Origin: Leifsonia sp. Leaf264
GTDB lineage: Bacteria > Actinomycetota > Actinomycetes > Actinomycetales > Microbacteriaceae
DNA: 64,000 bases
Assembly: GCF_001422325.1 (NCBI RefSeq)
Contig: NZ_LMMR01000002.1
Span: 1-64,000 of the forward strand
Reading direction: 5' to 3'
The notes under the pieces are model-generated. The model made no database searches, was not told the DNA's origin, and saw only the letters and a list, made by a program, of their open reading frames with translations. Position numbers and translations under genes: made by a program. Every line of letters starts with the position of its first letter. Positions within the stretch are counted from its first letter, which is position 1. Positions 35,958 through 46,603 of the stretch are shown here, one piece after another.

Positions 35958-37511
35958 TCAGGTCCCGTCGAGTCCGCGGTCGAAGCGCTCCCATGCCTCC
36001 CGCCGCTCGCGTCGCGGATCGGCCTCGACCCTGTCGACGTCGCCGATGATCAACGTGCGCCGCGACTGCGCCTCGTAGCGCGGCCACGACGACTCGGGCT
36101 CGCCGCCCTCGGCGAAGGCGAGCCAGTGGCGCCGCATCCGTTCCCCGGCAGCGGCATAGGACTCGTTGCCGCCGAGCGATGTCATGGCCCTGGCCAAGGG
36201 CTCGTCGAGCCTGTCGAAGAGCGCGAACATCTCGACACCGTGAGTGGCGTCGAGGCCGACGAGCCGGAGCAGGCGCGGCGCGAAGTCGAAGCGGTAGGCG
36301 AACACCGGGGCGTACCGGGAGTGCAGGTCGGCGACCCTCGTGCTCGGGTACCAGAACCCGAAGTCCCCGCTGAGGTCGGCGGCTGGCCTCCGAGCCGGGA
36401 GCCCCGGGTACGCCCGGCGCAGAGCCGCGCCGGCCTGCGGCGAGGCCTGTCGGAACAGTGCCGCGATGCGCGCGGCACTCCTCGGGAGGATGTCGATGCG
36501 CCCTCGGAAGATGGAGCCCTCCCTGTCGTTGGTGCCGATGATAAGGGGGATGCCGAGGGCCCGCCCCGCCCTGAAGGCCGACATCGGGCTCTCGGGAACG
36601 AGGTCGTCGTCGATCACCGGCGCCAGGCAGAACTCCCCCGGATACAGGTCGGGCGTGCGGATCTGCAGCCGGACGCACGCCGTGAGGAGGTCGCCGACGG
36701 GGGCATCGGCGAGGAGGTTCGTCGTGGTCACGCCCGCGGCACGCTCAGCCATGACCGAACGCAGGATCTCGACGTACTCGCCGGCCCACTGCGCCGTGCG
36801 GTCCGCCGGGTAGACGGCATCCGACGGCGGACTCTGGGCGATGGCCCGAGCGAACAACCCGCGCGCACTGGGCGTCGCCATGAGCGTGGTGACGGCATTG
36901 CCTCCGGCCGACTCGCCGAAGACCGTGACCCTGTGCGGGTCGCCGCCGAACGCGGCGATGTTCGCCTGTACCCAGCGCAGCAGGGCGAGCTGGTCGCGCA
37001 GGCCCAGGTTGCTGTCGAACCGGCGGGAGCGACTCGAGTAGCGGCTGAAGTCGAGGTAGCCGAGCGCCCCGAGCCTGTAGTTGAAGCTCACGTAGACGAC
37101 CCGGCGACTGTCGACGAAGCTCTCGCCCTGACCCGAGAAGTCGCGCGACGAACCGGAACTGTAGCCGCCGCCGTGGATGAACACCGTCACCGGCAGCGGG
37201 CCGGCCTCGCGTGGACCGAGGATCGGGGATCTGATGTTCGCGGTCAGGCAGTCCTCGCCGCCTGACACGGTGGCGCGCGAGCCCAGGCCCGTGCGCACCA
37301 GTTGCGGGGAGATCTGGCCGTAGCTCGACGCATCGCGGGTGCCGGGCCACGGCCGCACGGGTTGCGGGGCCCTGAAGCGCAGCGGGCCGACTGGAGCCGC
37401 CGCATACGGCACACCGCGCCACACCCTGCTGCGGCCGACCCGCACACCCCTGACGGTGCCTCCCGTGACGCGCACGGTGGCCAGGCGCTCGTCGAGCAGG
37501 CGCCGGTCCAT
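35958..37511 (-). CDS. type B carboxylesterase
   Basis: A 517-residue alpha/beta hydrolase of the carboxylesterase/para-nitrobenzyl esterase family. The nucleophile elbow GESAGG puts the catalytic Ser at 201, the oxyanion segment is FIHGGGYSSGSS, and acidic and His candidates lie in NDREGS and THGVEM. EDCLTANI is the usual family marker. No signal peptide is seen, so it is cytoplasmic. It starts 45 bp after the RNA methyltransferase stop on the same strand. The substrate is unknown. Confidence 0.9.
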   Translation of the reverse strand: MDRRLLDERLATVRVTGGTVRGVRVGRSRVWRGVPYAAAPVGPLRFRAPQPVRPWPGTRDASSYGQISPQLVRTGLGSRATVSGGEDCLTANIRSPILGPREAGPLPVTVFIHGGGYSSGSSRDFSGQGESFVDSRRVVYVSFNYRLGALGYLDFSRYSSRSRRFDSNLGLRDQLALLRWVQANIAAFGGDPHRVTVFGESAGGNAVTTLMATPSARGLFARAIAQSPPSDAVYPADRTAQWAGEYVEILRSVMAERAAGVTTTNLLADAPVGDLLTACVRLQIRTPDLYPGEFCLAPVIDDDLVPESPMSAFRAGRALGIPLIIGTNDREGSIFRGRIDILPRSAARIAALFRQASPQAGAALRRAYPGLPARRPAADLSGDFGFWYPSTRVADLHSRYAPVFAYRFDFAPRLLRLVGLDATHGVEMFALFDRLDEPLARAMTSLGGNESYAAAGERMRRHWLAFAEGGEPESSWPRYEAQSRRTLIIGDVDRVEADPRRERREAWERFDRGLDGT

Positions 37512-37556
37512 CAGATGCCGAGTTCCCCCATGGGATTCATGGAACCACGGCAGCCG

Positions 37557-38255
37557 TCACGGCGTCAGGGGTTGACGCGCTCCCCATTGCAGCACCCACG
37601 AATGCATCGCGACGGCGGCGGCGGCACTGGCGTTGATCGAGCGGGTCGAGCCGTACTGCGTGATCTCGACCACGGCATCCGCCGCGGCGATGGCCTCGTC
37701 GCTCATACCGGGACCCTCCTGCCCGAACAGCAGGATGCAGCGCTCGGGCCAGTCGAAGGTCTCGATGGGCACGGATCCCGGCACGTTGTCGACGGCGATG
37801 ATCGGGAGGTCGCGGGCGCGCGCCCAGGCGACCAGGTCGGCGACGTCGGGGTGGTTGAGCACGTGCTGGTAGCGATCGGTGACCATGGCACCGCGCTTGT
37901 TCCAGCGCCGACGGCCCACGATGTGCACGGTGTCGGCGGCGAAGGCATTGGCACTGCGCACGATGGATCCGATGTTCATGTCGTGCTGCCAGTTCTCGAT
38001 GGCCGCGTGGAACGGATGCCGGTGCTCGTCGAGGTCGGCGACGATGGCGTCCATGCGCCAGTAGCGGTAGCGGTCGATGACGTTGCGGGTGTCGCCGTCG
38101 CGCAGCAGCTCGGGGTCGAGCCGGGGCTCGTCCGGCCACTCGGCCTCGCCACCGGGCCAGGGGCCGACGCCGTGGGTGCTGAGCTCGTTCGTCGGGGTCG
38201 GCGCTGGTGTCGGCGCTGCGGTCGGGTTCGGCTCTGGCGTCTCGGTGTCGGGCAC
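37557..38255 (-). CDS. TrmH/SpoU family RNA 2'-O-methyltransferase
   Basis: A 232-residue SPOUT methyltransferase. The three family motifs are visible: NIGSIVRSANAFA (motif 1), LLFGQEGPGMSDEA (motif 2) and YGSTRSINASAAAAVA (motif 3, AdoMet knot). The N-terminus has a Pro/Thr-rich stretch (PTAAPTPAPTPTN) and about 40 residues before the domain. The target nucleotide in tRNA or rRNA is not apparent. The start GTG 38255 follows TAGCCT by 6 nt, again suggesting a leaderless transcript. Confidence 0.9.
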   Translation of the reverse strand: MPDTETPEPNPTAAPTPAPTPTNELSTHGVGPWPGGEAEWPDEPRLDPELLRDGDTRNVIDRYRYWRMDAIVADLDEHRHPFHAAIENWQHDMNIGSIVRSANAFAADTVHIVGRRRWNKRGAMVTDRYQHVLNHPDVADLVAWARARDLPIIAVDNVPGSVPIETFDWPERCILLFGQEGPGMSDEAIAAADAVVEITQYGSTRSINASAAAAVAMHSWVLQWGARQPLTP

Positions 38256-38274
38256 TCCCCAAGGCTACGGCGCT

Positions 38275-38396
38275 GCCGCCGTGTGAAGGCATCCTGCACG
38301 CAGCTCCCCCGCCATTCCGCGGATCGGCAGCGGCATGCCTTCACACGGCGGCGCGAGTGCCTTCACACGGCGGCAGAATTGCCTTCATACGGCGGC
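38275..38396. repeat. four copies of a 17-bp motif upstream of mntH
   Basis: TGCCTTCACACGGCGGC occurs at 38336-38352 and 38358-38374, and as TGCCTTCATACGGCGGC at 38380-38396, exactly 22 bp apart each time. The reverse complement is at 38275-38291, forming a dyad with the second copy. The 22-bp period puts the direct copies about two helical turns apart on one face. The array lies directly upstream of the mntH promoter. Confidence 0.85.
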
Positions 38397-38403
38397 AGGG
38401 CGA

Positions 38404-38434
38404 CCTTTTCGGGTCCCCTAAAAGGAGCTAGGGT
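38404..38434 (+). promoter_or_regulatory. mntH promoter region with palindromic candidate operator
   Basis: CCTTTTCGGG-TC-CCCTAAAAGG (38404-38425) is a 22-bp palindrome with a single mismatched pair, in the size range of DtxR/MntR-family operators. It overlaps the -35 region of a promoter whose -10 would be TAGGGT (38429-38434), 6 nt before the mntH GTG. The DtxR-family gene at 39906 is the obvious candidate to bind it. The palindrome is seen; the assignment is inferred. Confidence 0.6.
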
Positions 38435-38440
38435 TTCGGT

Positions 38441-39883
38441 GTGCCGAAAGATGTGGTGGCGACGACGCCCCGGGATGCTCGCGACGCAGTCGCGCGCGCG
38501 CCGCGCCCGCGCCCTCCACGCCCTCGCCAGCCACGCCAACGCCCACCGCGCTCCGCGGCGGGCACCCGCGTCGTCTGGCTGATCGGCCCGGCGCTCGTCG
38601 CCGGCGTCGCCTACCTCGATCCGGGCAACGTCGCCAGCAACATGACTGCCGGCGCCCGCTATGGCTACCTGCTGGTCTGGGTGGTCGCGCTGGCGAACGT
38701 CATGGCCTGGCTCATCCAGTACCTGTCGGCCAAGCTCGGGATCGTCACCGGGCAGAGCCTGCCGCAGGTGCTCGGCCGCCGCATCCGTCGCCGTCCCGCT
38801 CGCATCGCGTACTGGCTGCAGGCCGAACTCGTGGCCATGGCCACCGACCTCGCCGAGGTCATCGGCGGTGCCGTGGCGCTCAACTTGTTGTTCGGCACCC
38901 CTCTCGTCGTCGGCGGCCTCATCACCGGCCTCGTGTCCCTCGTACTGCTCGCCGTGCACAGCAGACGCGGTCCGCGCACCTTCGAGTTCATCATCATGGG
39001 ACTGGTCGTCATCATCGCCATCGGCTTCAGCCTGGGCGTCGTGATAGCCCCGCCCGAGCCCGGAAGCGTACTGGGCGGGCTGGTCCCCCGCTTCGAGGAC
39101 TCGGGCTCCGTGCTTCTCGCCGCGTCCATCCTCGGCGCCACGATCATGCCGCACGCCATCTACGCGCACTCGGCACTGTCGCGGGACAGGTTCGGCGACG
39201 CGGATGCCGCCCGGGAACGCGCTGATGCCGACAGCGCGCTGCCGAATCCCCGCGGCGCGGTCGAAACGTCGACAGCGCCGGTGCTGAACGACAGCGCCGC
39301 GACAGTGGCCGACACCGCGAACGGTCGTCTGAGCACCAGGCGACTCCTGCACGCCACCCGCTGGGACGTGTCGATCGCCATGGCCATCGCGGGCACCGTG
39401 AACCTCTGCATCCTGCTGCTGGCCGCCGCCAACCTCTCCGGAATCGCCGGCACGGACAGCCTCGAGGGCGCCTACGCCGCCATCGGCGCCTCGCTCGGCC
39501 CGGCGGTCGCCACCCTGTTCGCCGTCGGCCTGCTGGCCTCGGGACTCGCGTCGACCTCGGTCGGCGCCTACGCCGGTGCCGAGATCATGTCGGGGCTGCT
39601 GCACGCCCGCATCCCGCTGCTCACCCGCCGTCTCGTCACCCTGATCCCGGCGCTCATCGTGCTCGCCCTCGGCTTCGACCCGACGCTCGCGCTGGTGCTC
39701 AGCCAGGTGGTGCTGTCGTTCGGAATCCCGTTCGCCCTGATCCCGCTCGTCATCCTCACGGCACGGTCGAGTGTTCTCGGCCGCTGGCGCAACCACTGGG
39801 CGACGACGGCGGCCGGAGTGGCGGCATCCGTGTTCCTCGTGACCCTCAACGGCGTGCTGCTCTGGCTCGTCTTCACGGCCTGA
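38441..39883 (+). CDS. mntH: NRAMP divalent metal transporter MntH
   Basis: A 480-residue proton-coupled Mn2+/Fe2+ importer with about 11 helices. The metal-site motifs are intact: VAYLDPGNVASN in helix 1 and ILGATIMPHAIYAHS in helix 6. A basic Arg/Pro-rich N-terminus of about 45 residues precedes helix 1, and the loop after helix 6 is enlarged (about 60 residues). The GTG start gives MPKDVVATTP; AAAGGAG lies 13 nt upstream, rather far, so leaderless start from TAGGGT is possible. It is followed by the DtxR-type regulator gene, 22 bp downstream. Confidence 0.93.
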   Translation: MPKDVVATTPRDARDAVARAPRPRPPRPRQPRQRPPRSAAGTRVVWLIGPALVAGVAYLDPGNVASNMTAGARYGYLLVWVVALANVMAWLIQYLSAKLGIVTGQSLPQVLGRRIRRRPARIAYWLQAELVAMATDLAEVIGGAVALNLLFGTPLVVGGLITGLVSLVLLAVHSRRGPRTFEFIIMGLVVIIAIGFSLGVVIAPPEPGSVLGGLVPRFEDSGSVLLAASILGATIMPHAIYAHSALSRDRFGDADAARERADADSALPNPRGAVETSTAPVLNDSAATVADTANGRLSTRRLLHATRWDVSIAMAIAGTVNLCILLLAAANLSGIAGTDSLEGAYAAIGASLGPAVATLFAVGLLASGLASTSVGAYAGAEIMSGLLHARIPLLTRRLVTLIPALIVLALGFDPTLALVLSQVVLSFGIPFALIPLVILTARSSVLGRWRNHWATTAAGVAASVFLVTLNGVLLWLVFTA

Positions 39884-39905
39884 GCGTGCGGATAGTCTGA
39901 TTCCG

Positions 39906-40547
39906 ATGGCGACCACCTCTCCCGCGGCCGAGGACTACCTCAAGACGATCCACGCGCACACGGAGTGGCAGCCAGACCCGATCACGCCGTCCGTGCTCGC
40001 GACCCGGCTAGCCGTCGCGCCGTCGTCGGTCACCGAGATGGTGAAGAAGCTCGCCGCGCAGGGCCTCGTCAGCCACCGGCCGTACGGGGCCATCGTGCTG
40101 ACGGATGCCGGACTCGCACGCGCTCTCGGCGTCGTGCGCCGTCACCGGCTGGTCGAGACCTGGCTGGTGCGCGACATGGGCTACGACTGGGACGCCGTGC
40201 ACGACGAGGCCGAGGTGCTCGAGCACTCCATCAGCGACAGGCTGCTGGAGGCCATCGACGCCCACCTCGGCCGCCCCACCCGCGATCCGCACGGCGATCC
40301 GATCCCGCAGGCCGACGGCAGCACGGTTCGCGTGCCATCGGTGCTGCTCTCCGAAGCACCGGCCGGGCATGCCGGAGACGTCGTGCGCATCAGCGACAGG
40401 GACCCCGGACTGCTGCGGGTACTGGCGGATGCCGGCATCGGGCCCGACGCCAGGGTCGCCCTCACGATCGACGGCCTGGAGCTGCCGGACGGCACTCGCC
40501 TCGAGCTGTCGGAGGACGCGCTCTCGTCGATCTGGGTCACGCTCTAG
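39906..40547 (+). CDS. DtxR family metal-dependent regulator (MntR/IdeR-like)
   Basis: A 213-residue regulator with the N-terminal winged helix (SPAAEDYLKTIH, then APSSVTEMVKKLAAQGLVSHRPYG), the dimerisation and metal-binding domain (VRRHRLVETWL, WDAVHDEAEVLEHSIS, PTRDPHGDPIP) and a C-terminal FeoA/SH3-like domain from about residue 140. The domain set is of DtxR/IdeR size. Adjacent to mntH, it probably represses metal uptake under replete conditions, using the palindrome at 38404. TAGTCT (39893-39898) lies 7 nt before its ATG, implying its own leaderless transcript. Confidence 0.9.
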   Translation: MATTSPAAEDYLKTIHAHTEWQPDPITPSVLATRLAVAPSSVTEMVKKLAAQGLVSHRPYGAIVLTDAGLARALGVVRRHRLVETWLVRDMGYDWDAVHDEAEVLEHSISDRLLEAIDAHLGRPTRDPHGDPIPQADGSTVRVPSVLLSEAPAGHAGDVVRISDRDPGLLRVLADAGIGPDARVALTIDGLELPDGTRLELSEDALSSIWVTL

Positions 40548-40556
40548 GCTGGTGCC

Positions 40557-41354
40557 ATGCACCGTCGTGACGAGATCGAATGCTGGCTGACAGACATGGA
40601 TGGCGTGCTCGTCCATGAGAACGAGCCCCTCCCCGGCGCGGCCGCCCTGCTGCAGCAGTGGCGCGACCAGGACGCCCCGTACCTCGTGCTCACGAACAAC
40701 TCCATCTTCACGCCGCGCGACCTCAGCGCGCGTCTTCGTGCATCCGGCCTGATCGTGCCCGAGGAGCGCATCTGGACCAGCGCACTGGCCACAGCCGACT
40801 TCTGCGCCTCGCAGATCCCCGGCGGATCGGCCTTCGTCATCGGCGAGGCCGGCATCACGACGGCACTGCACGAAGCCGGGTTCATCATGACCGAGACCGA
40901 CCCCGACTACGTGGTGGTCGGTGAGACGCGCAACTACTCGTTCGAGGCCATCACCAAGGCCATCAGGCTCATCGCGGCAGGCTCGCGTTTCATCGTCACC
41001 AACCCGGATGCCACCGGCCCGAGCGCCGACGGCCCGCTGCCGGCGACCGGAGCCATCGCGGCACTCATCACCAAGGCGACGGGCAAGGACCCGTACGTCG
41101 TCGGCAAGCCGAACCCGATGATGTTCCGCTCGGCGATGAACCGCATCGGCGCCCACTCCGAGAACACGGCCATGATCGGCGACCGCATGGACACCGACAT
41201 CGTCGCGGGCATCGAGGCCGGCCTGCACACCATCCTCGTGATGACGGGCATCAGCGACGAGGCCGAGATCAACCGGTACCCGTTCCGTCCCGACGAGATC
41301 CTCAGCGGAGTGCACGAACTCGTGGCGAAGGAGCCGATCGAGTCCGAGGTGTGA
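40557..41354 (+). CDS. HAD-IIA family phosphatase (NagD-like)
   Basis: A 265-residue HAD hydrolase. The motifs are DMDGVL (nucleophile Asp near residue 13), LVLTNNS (motif 2), VVGKPNPMMF (motif 3 Lys) and AMIGDRMDTDI (motif 4). The NagD-type C2 cap lies between motifs 2 and 3. It probably dephosphorylates nucleotides or sugar phosphates. TAGGCT (40545-40550) overlaps the end of the DtxR-family gene and precedes the ATG by 6 nt, so it likely has its own leaderless transcript. Confidence 0.92.
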   Translation: MHRRDEIECWLTDMDGVLVHENEPLPGAAALLQQWRDQDAPYLVLTNNSIFTPRDLSARLRASGLIVPEERIWTSALATADFCASQIPGGSAFVIGEAGITTALHEAGFIMTETDPDYVVVGETRNYSFEAITKAIRLIAAGSRFIVTNPDATGPSADGPLPATGAIAALITKATGKDPYVVGKPNPMMFRSAMNRIGAHSENTAMIGDRMDTDIVAGIEAGLHTILVMTGISDEAEINRYPFRPDEILSGVHELVAKEPIESEV

Positions 41355-41360
41355 TCGCGC

Positions 41361-42164
41361 TCAGCGGGCGACTGCTGCAGCCAGAGCGTCGATGATGCGA
41401 CGGTAGGCCGGCGTGGATCCCTCGGCCGTGATGGCCCTGAAGACGAGTTCGTCCACGCCGCTGCGATAGTCGCCCACGCGCGCCCGCAGGGTCTCCGCGG
41501 TCGTTCCGGAGATGGTGGTGTCCTCGGCCGAGATGCCGAGCCTGTCGAAGTTCGCGGCGTAGCTCGGATACGACGCGTAGCGCGCCGACTCCTCGGCGAG
41601 AGCCTCGGCCGCGGCGGACTCGACGATGCCGCGGGCGTAGAGCACGGCGCGCGGGCGCGGACTGTCGGCATCCGTCGCCGTCTCCCGCAGCTCGGCAGCA
41701 GTCTCGGCGGCCACGGCCGGCGGCAGCCAGCTGAGCAGCGCACCTGAAGCGCGCGTCGCTGCCAGCTCGCGCATCTTCGGACCGAGCGCCCCGAGCAGCA
41801 CCGGCGCCTCGACGCTGCGCTGCAATTCGTCGAGCTGCGGGCTCACCAGGGCCAGCGGGCGCCGAGCGGCTCCAGAGCCGACGCCGAGCACGAGGCGCTC
41901 CTGCGGAAGTGCGAGATCGCGTACCCGCTCGGCGATGACGGATGCCGGACGCCTGTCGAACGGGATCACCCCCGTCGCCAGCACCAGATGATCGGTGACC
42001 TCCGCAGCGGCGGCGAGCCCGGCGAGCGCCTCGCCGTCGGGGGTGTCGTTCAACCAGAGTGCGTGCAGTCCCGCCGCCTCGGCGGCGACGGCCAGCTCAC
42101 GGATGGCGGCGCGGTCGAGGGCGCCCGCGAGGCCGAGGGAGACGTCTGCCAGTGGGGTGCTCAT
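41361..42164 (-). CDS. LLM class flavin-dependent oxidoreductase-like protein
   Basis: A 267-residue TIM-barrel protein of the bacterial luciferase-like monooxygenase superfamily, shorter than the usual 330-400 residues. Matching segments are AAEAAGLHALWLND, LVLATGVIPFDRRPASVIAE, ERLVLGVGSG and the C-terminal GVDELVFRAI. FMN or F420 could be the cofactor. ATG 42164 is taken as the start, with a -10-like TACGCT 6 nt before it; the longer frame upstream overlaps the nucleoside hydrolase gene. It faces the HAD gene tail to tail with a 6-bp gap. The 160 bp before it hold nothing clear. Confidence 0.8.
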   Translation of the reverse strand: MSTPLADVSLGLAGALDRAAIRELAVAAEAAGLHALWLNDTPDGEALAGLAAAAEVTDHLVLATGVIPFDRRPASVIAERVRDLALPQERLVLGVGSGAARRPLALVSPQLDELQRSVEAPVLLGALGPKMRELAATRASGALLSWLPPAVAAETAAELRETATDADSPRPRAVLYARGIVESAAAEALAEESARYASYPSYAANFDRLGISAEDTTISGTTAETLRARVGDYRSGVDELVFRAITAEGSTPAYRRIIDALAAAVAR

Positions 42165-42324
42165 CACTCCAGCGTACGCAGGGTCGCGCCGGGTTCCTCG
42201 GCTTCGACGGCGAGGTCGTCGCTGTCTCTGCCAGCGGGATCGTGCGAGCTGGATCCTGCGAGCGGGAGTCCCTACCCGCGGAGGGTCACTGCCGGCGCGC
42301 GGAAGCGGACCGGAGCGGTGGTCC

Positions 42325-43263
42325 CTACGCGAGCCGGCCGATCGCGGCCTCGACGGCGTCCCAGAAGCGGGGCACGTCGAGGCCGACGGCCACATGGGCG
42401 TTCGCCGGACGGTCGAGCATGCCGTCGAGGTCGACGAGGGTGGCGCCGGCCGTGTGGACGCCGGCGACCTCGACATCGAGGCGGGTGAAGACAGTGCGGA
42501 CGGCGTCCGGAGCCGCGAGGACGGCCACGGCCACGGGATCGTGCAGCGGGCCGTCTGGCAGCCCGAACACCTCGTCGTTGGTGGCGCAGAAGAAGTCGAG
42601 CAGCTCGGCTCCGAATGCCGACGTGGCATTGCCGACGGCCGCGATGCGACGGCGCACCTCTGGCGTCACGAGGGCCTCGTGGGTGACGTTCAGGCCGACC
42701 ATCGTGAAGCGCACGCCGCGGGCGAGCACGATGGCGAGGGCTTCGGGATCGACCCAGGCGTTGAACTCGGCCGCGGGCGTGACATTGCCGCGGCCCGTGG
42801 AGCCGCCCATCCACACGATCTCTCGGATTCCGGATGCCGTCTCGGGGCGATCGCGCAGCAGCTCGGCCACGTTGGTGATCGGGCCCGTGGCGATGATGGC
42901 GACGGGCTCGACGGATGCTGCGATCACGTCGGCCATCAGCTCGACGGCCGGACGCGGGTCGAGGAGCACTGTCGGCTCGGGCAGCGCCGGTCCGCCGAGG
43001 CCGTTCTCGCCGTGGATCCACTCGGCTGTGACGAGCTCGCGCACGAGGGGACGATCGGCGCCGGCTGCGACAGGGACACCGGTCACCCCGGCGACACCGA
43101 GGGCGATGCGGGCGTTGCGCTCGGTGTGCACGAGGGTGCCGTTGCCGCCGACGGCAGTGACGGCCCGCAGGTCGAGGAGCTCGCTGCCAGCGGCCAGCCA
43201 CAACGCGAAGACGTCGTCGTGACCCGGATCGCAGTCGATGATCACCGGGATGCGATCGGTCAC
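42325..43263 (-). CDS. nucleoside hydrolase (inosine-uridine preferring type)
   Basis: A 312-residue enzyme that cleaves ribonucleosides to base and ribose. The calcium and ribose site DCDPGHDD is at about residues 8-15; ATGPITNVAELL, NAWVDPEALAIV and LHDPVAVAV are further family motifs, the last with the late Asp ligand. The GTG start at 43263 overlaps the ribokinase stop by 4 bp (GTGA), linking release of ribose with its phosphorylation. Uridine or purine specificity cannot be decided from sequence. Confidence 0.92.
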   Translation of the reverse strand: MTDRIPVIIDCDPGHDDVFALWLAAGSELLDLRAVTAVGGNGTLVHTERNARIALGVAGVTGVPVAAGADRPLVRELVTAEWIHGENGLGGPALPEPTVLLDPRPAVELMADVIAASVEPVAIIATGPITNVAELLRDRPETASGIREIVWMGGSTGRGNVTPAAEFNAWVDPEALAIVLARGVRFTMVGLNVTHEALVTPEVRRRIAAVGNATSAFGAELLDFFCATNDEVFGLPDGPLHDPVAVAVLAAPDAVRTVFTRLDVEVAGVHTAGATLVDLDGMLDRPANAHVAVGLDVPRFWDAVEAAIGRLA

Positions 43264-44252
43264 GCCATCCCCATCCGGTCGGCGAACGCCAGCAGGTCCA
43301 CGCGCCCGGCATAGGAGCCGACGGTTCCGCGGGAGGTGACCGAGAGCGCTCCCGCGGCGACGGCGATGGCGACCGCGTCGCCCAGTGATCGCCCCTCCGA
43401 GAGGAACGCGGCGAGAGTTCCCGTGAAGCAGTCGCCGGCCCCCGTGCTGTCGACGGCGGTGACCCGCGGCGCCTCGCACTGCGAGCTGCGCGACGTGACT
43501 TCGGTGTCGACGGCGTCGGCGTCGGCGTCGACGACGGATGCCGACTCCGGTCCGGCGGCCGAGACCGCTCCCTCGGCTCCGAGCGTGATGACGACCGAGC
43601 GGCAGAGTCGCCCCGCGACGGATTCGGCGACAGCACGCCAGGCTGCGAGCCCTGCGGTCTCGGAGTCGCCGATGCCCAGGGCGACGGCCTCGTGCTGGTT
43701 GACGACCAGCGGATCGCAGACGGCGAGGGCGACCGCGGAGATCTGCACCGGCGGCGCGAGGTTGAGCACGAAGCGGGTGCCGACCTCCGAGCTCAGCATG
43801 GCCAGCCGCTCGACGGCCTCGACGGGCAGTTCGCCCTGCGTGAGGGCGACATCCGCAGCGGCCACATCCCAGCGGTGCTGCTCCACGGCGGCGGCCGTGA
43901 CGAAGGCGTTGGCCCCGGCCGAGACGATCACGGTGTTCTCGCCGGAGGAGGCGACCGTGATCTGGGCGACGCCCGTCGCGGCATCCGGAACCGAGTCGAT
44001 GGCATCGAGGGCGAGCCCGAACCCGCGCACGGTCTCGAGCGCGAAGGTGGCCGCGGCGTCGGTTCCGACACGGGCGACGAGGTCGACGGATGCCCCGGCC
44101 AGGTGCGCGGCAACGGCCTGGTTGGTGCCCTTGCCCCCCAGCGCCACGGCGTAGCCCGTGCTCGGGATCGTCTCACCGGGCGCCGGGAAGTCGGCGACGT
44201 AACTCGTGGAGTCGACGTTGAGGGATCCCAGGACGAGCACGCGACCTGTCAC
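43260..44252 (-). CDS. rbsK: ribokinase family carbohydrate kinase
   Basis: A 330-residue PfkB kinase that fits ribokinase: N-terminal GSLNVDSTSYVADFP, GGKGTNQAVAAHLAG and the catalytic DSTGAGDCFTG near residue 265. It phosphorylates ribose to ribose-5-phosphate, matching the nucleoside hydrolase encoded just downstream. It contains an insertion of about 20 residues rich in Asp/Ser (VVDADADAVDTEVTSRSS) before the catalytic motif. The GTG or ATG position at 44252 follows the upstream gene after 3 bp, so it belongs to the pyrE operon. Confidence 0.88.
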   Translation of the reverse strand: MTGRVLVLGSLNVDSTSYVADFPAPGETIPSTGYAVALGGKGTNQAVAAHLAGASVDLVARVGTDAAATFALETVRGFGLALDAIDSVPDAATGVAQITVASSGENTVIVSAGANAFVTAAAVEQHRWDVAAADVALTQGELPVEAVERLAMLSSEVGTRFVLNLAPPVQISAVALAVCDPLVVNQHEAVALGIGDSETAGLAAWRAVAESVAGRLCRSVVITLGAEGAVSAAGPESASVVDADADAVDTEVTSRSSQCEAPRVTAVDSTGAGDCFTGTLAAFLSEGRSLGDAVAIAVAAGALSVTSRGTVGSYAGRVDLLAFADRMGMA

Positions 44253-44255
44253 GGG

Positions 44256-46038
<1,783 letters not shown>

Positions 46039-46046
<8 letters not shown>

Positions 46047-46593
46047 CGCGCAGGCCCAGGTCGTCGAGTCCGATGGCGTAGAAGTAGGGGACGCCCTCGG
46101 CCTCGATGATCTCGCGGGCGCCGGTGTCGCGGTCGACGACGACGGCCACGGCGGCGATCTCCGCGCCGACCTTTCGCAACGCCTCGATCGCCTTCAGCGG
46201 CGATCCGCCGGTGGTCGACGTGTCCTCGAGCACGATCACGCGCTTGCCGGCGAGCTCGGGACCCTCGACCTGGCGACCACGGCCGTGGTCCTTCGGCTCC
46301 TTGCGCACGACGAAGGCGTCGTAGGCGAGACCGCGGGCCACGCCCTGGTGCAGGATCGCGGATGCCACGGGGTCGGCTCCCATGGTCATGCCTCCGACGG
46401 CGGCGACGTCGGGGATCTCGGCGATGAGGTCGAGCATGACCTGGCCGATGAGAGGCGCGGCGCGGTGGTCGAGGCTGACCTTGCGGAGGTCGACGTAGTA
46501 CGTCGCCTTCTTGCCGCTCGTCAGGGTGAAGTCACCGTGGAACACGGCATCCGATGAGATGAGTTCGATGAGCTTGGTGCGCGCGTCAGTCAC
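46039..46593 (-). CDS. pyrE: orotate phosphoribosyltransferase
   Basis: Converts orotate and PRPP to OMP in pyrimidine synthesis. The protein has 184 residues with TLTSGKKATYYVDLRKVSL near the N-terminus and the PRPP motif VIVLEDTSTTGGS at about residues 119-131. It is separate from other pyr genes, as often seen in actinobacteria. The GTG start is 7 nt after TAGAGT (46601-46606), a -10 that overlaps the stop of the upstream gene, so a leaderless transcript is likely. It leads an operon with the septum-domain gene, ribokinase and nucleoside hydrolase. Confidence 0.95.
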
Positions 46594-46603
46594 GGCGTCA
46601 ACT

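Noticed and set aside
38275-38396. Possible CRISPR array from repeated 17-mers
   Set aside because: Only 5-bp gaps separate the copies, one copy is inverted and no cas genes are near; it fits a regulatory or REP-type repeat.
42301-42324. GGACC / GGTCC hairpin after the nucleoside hydrolase gene as a terminator
   Set aside because: Only 5 bp of stem in GC-rich DNA and no T-tract; not distinguishable from chance.
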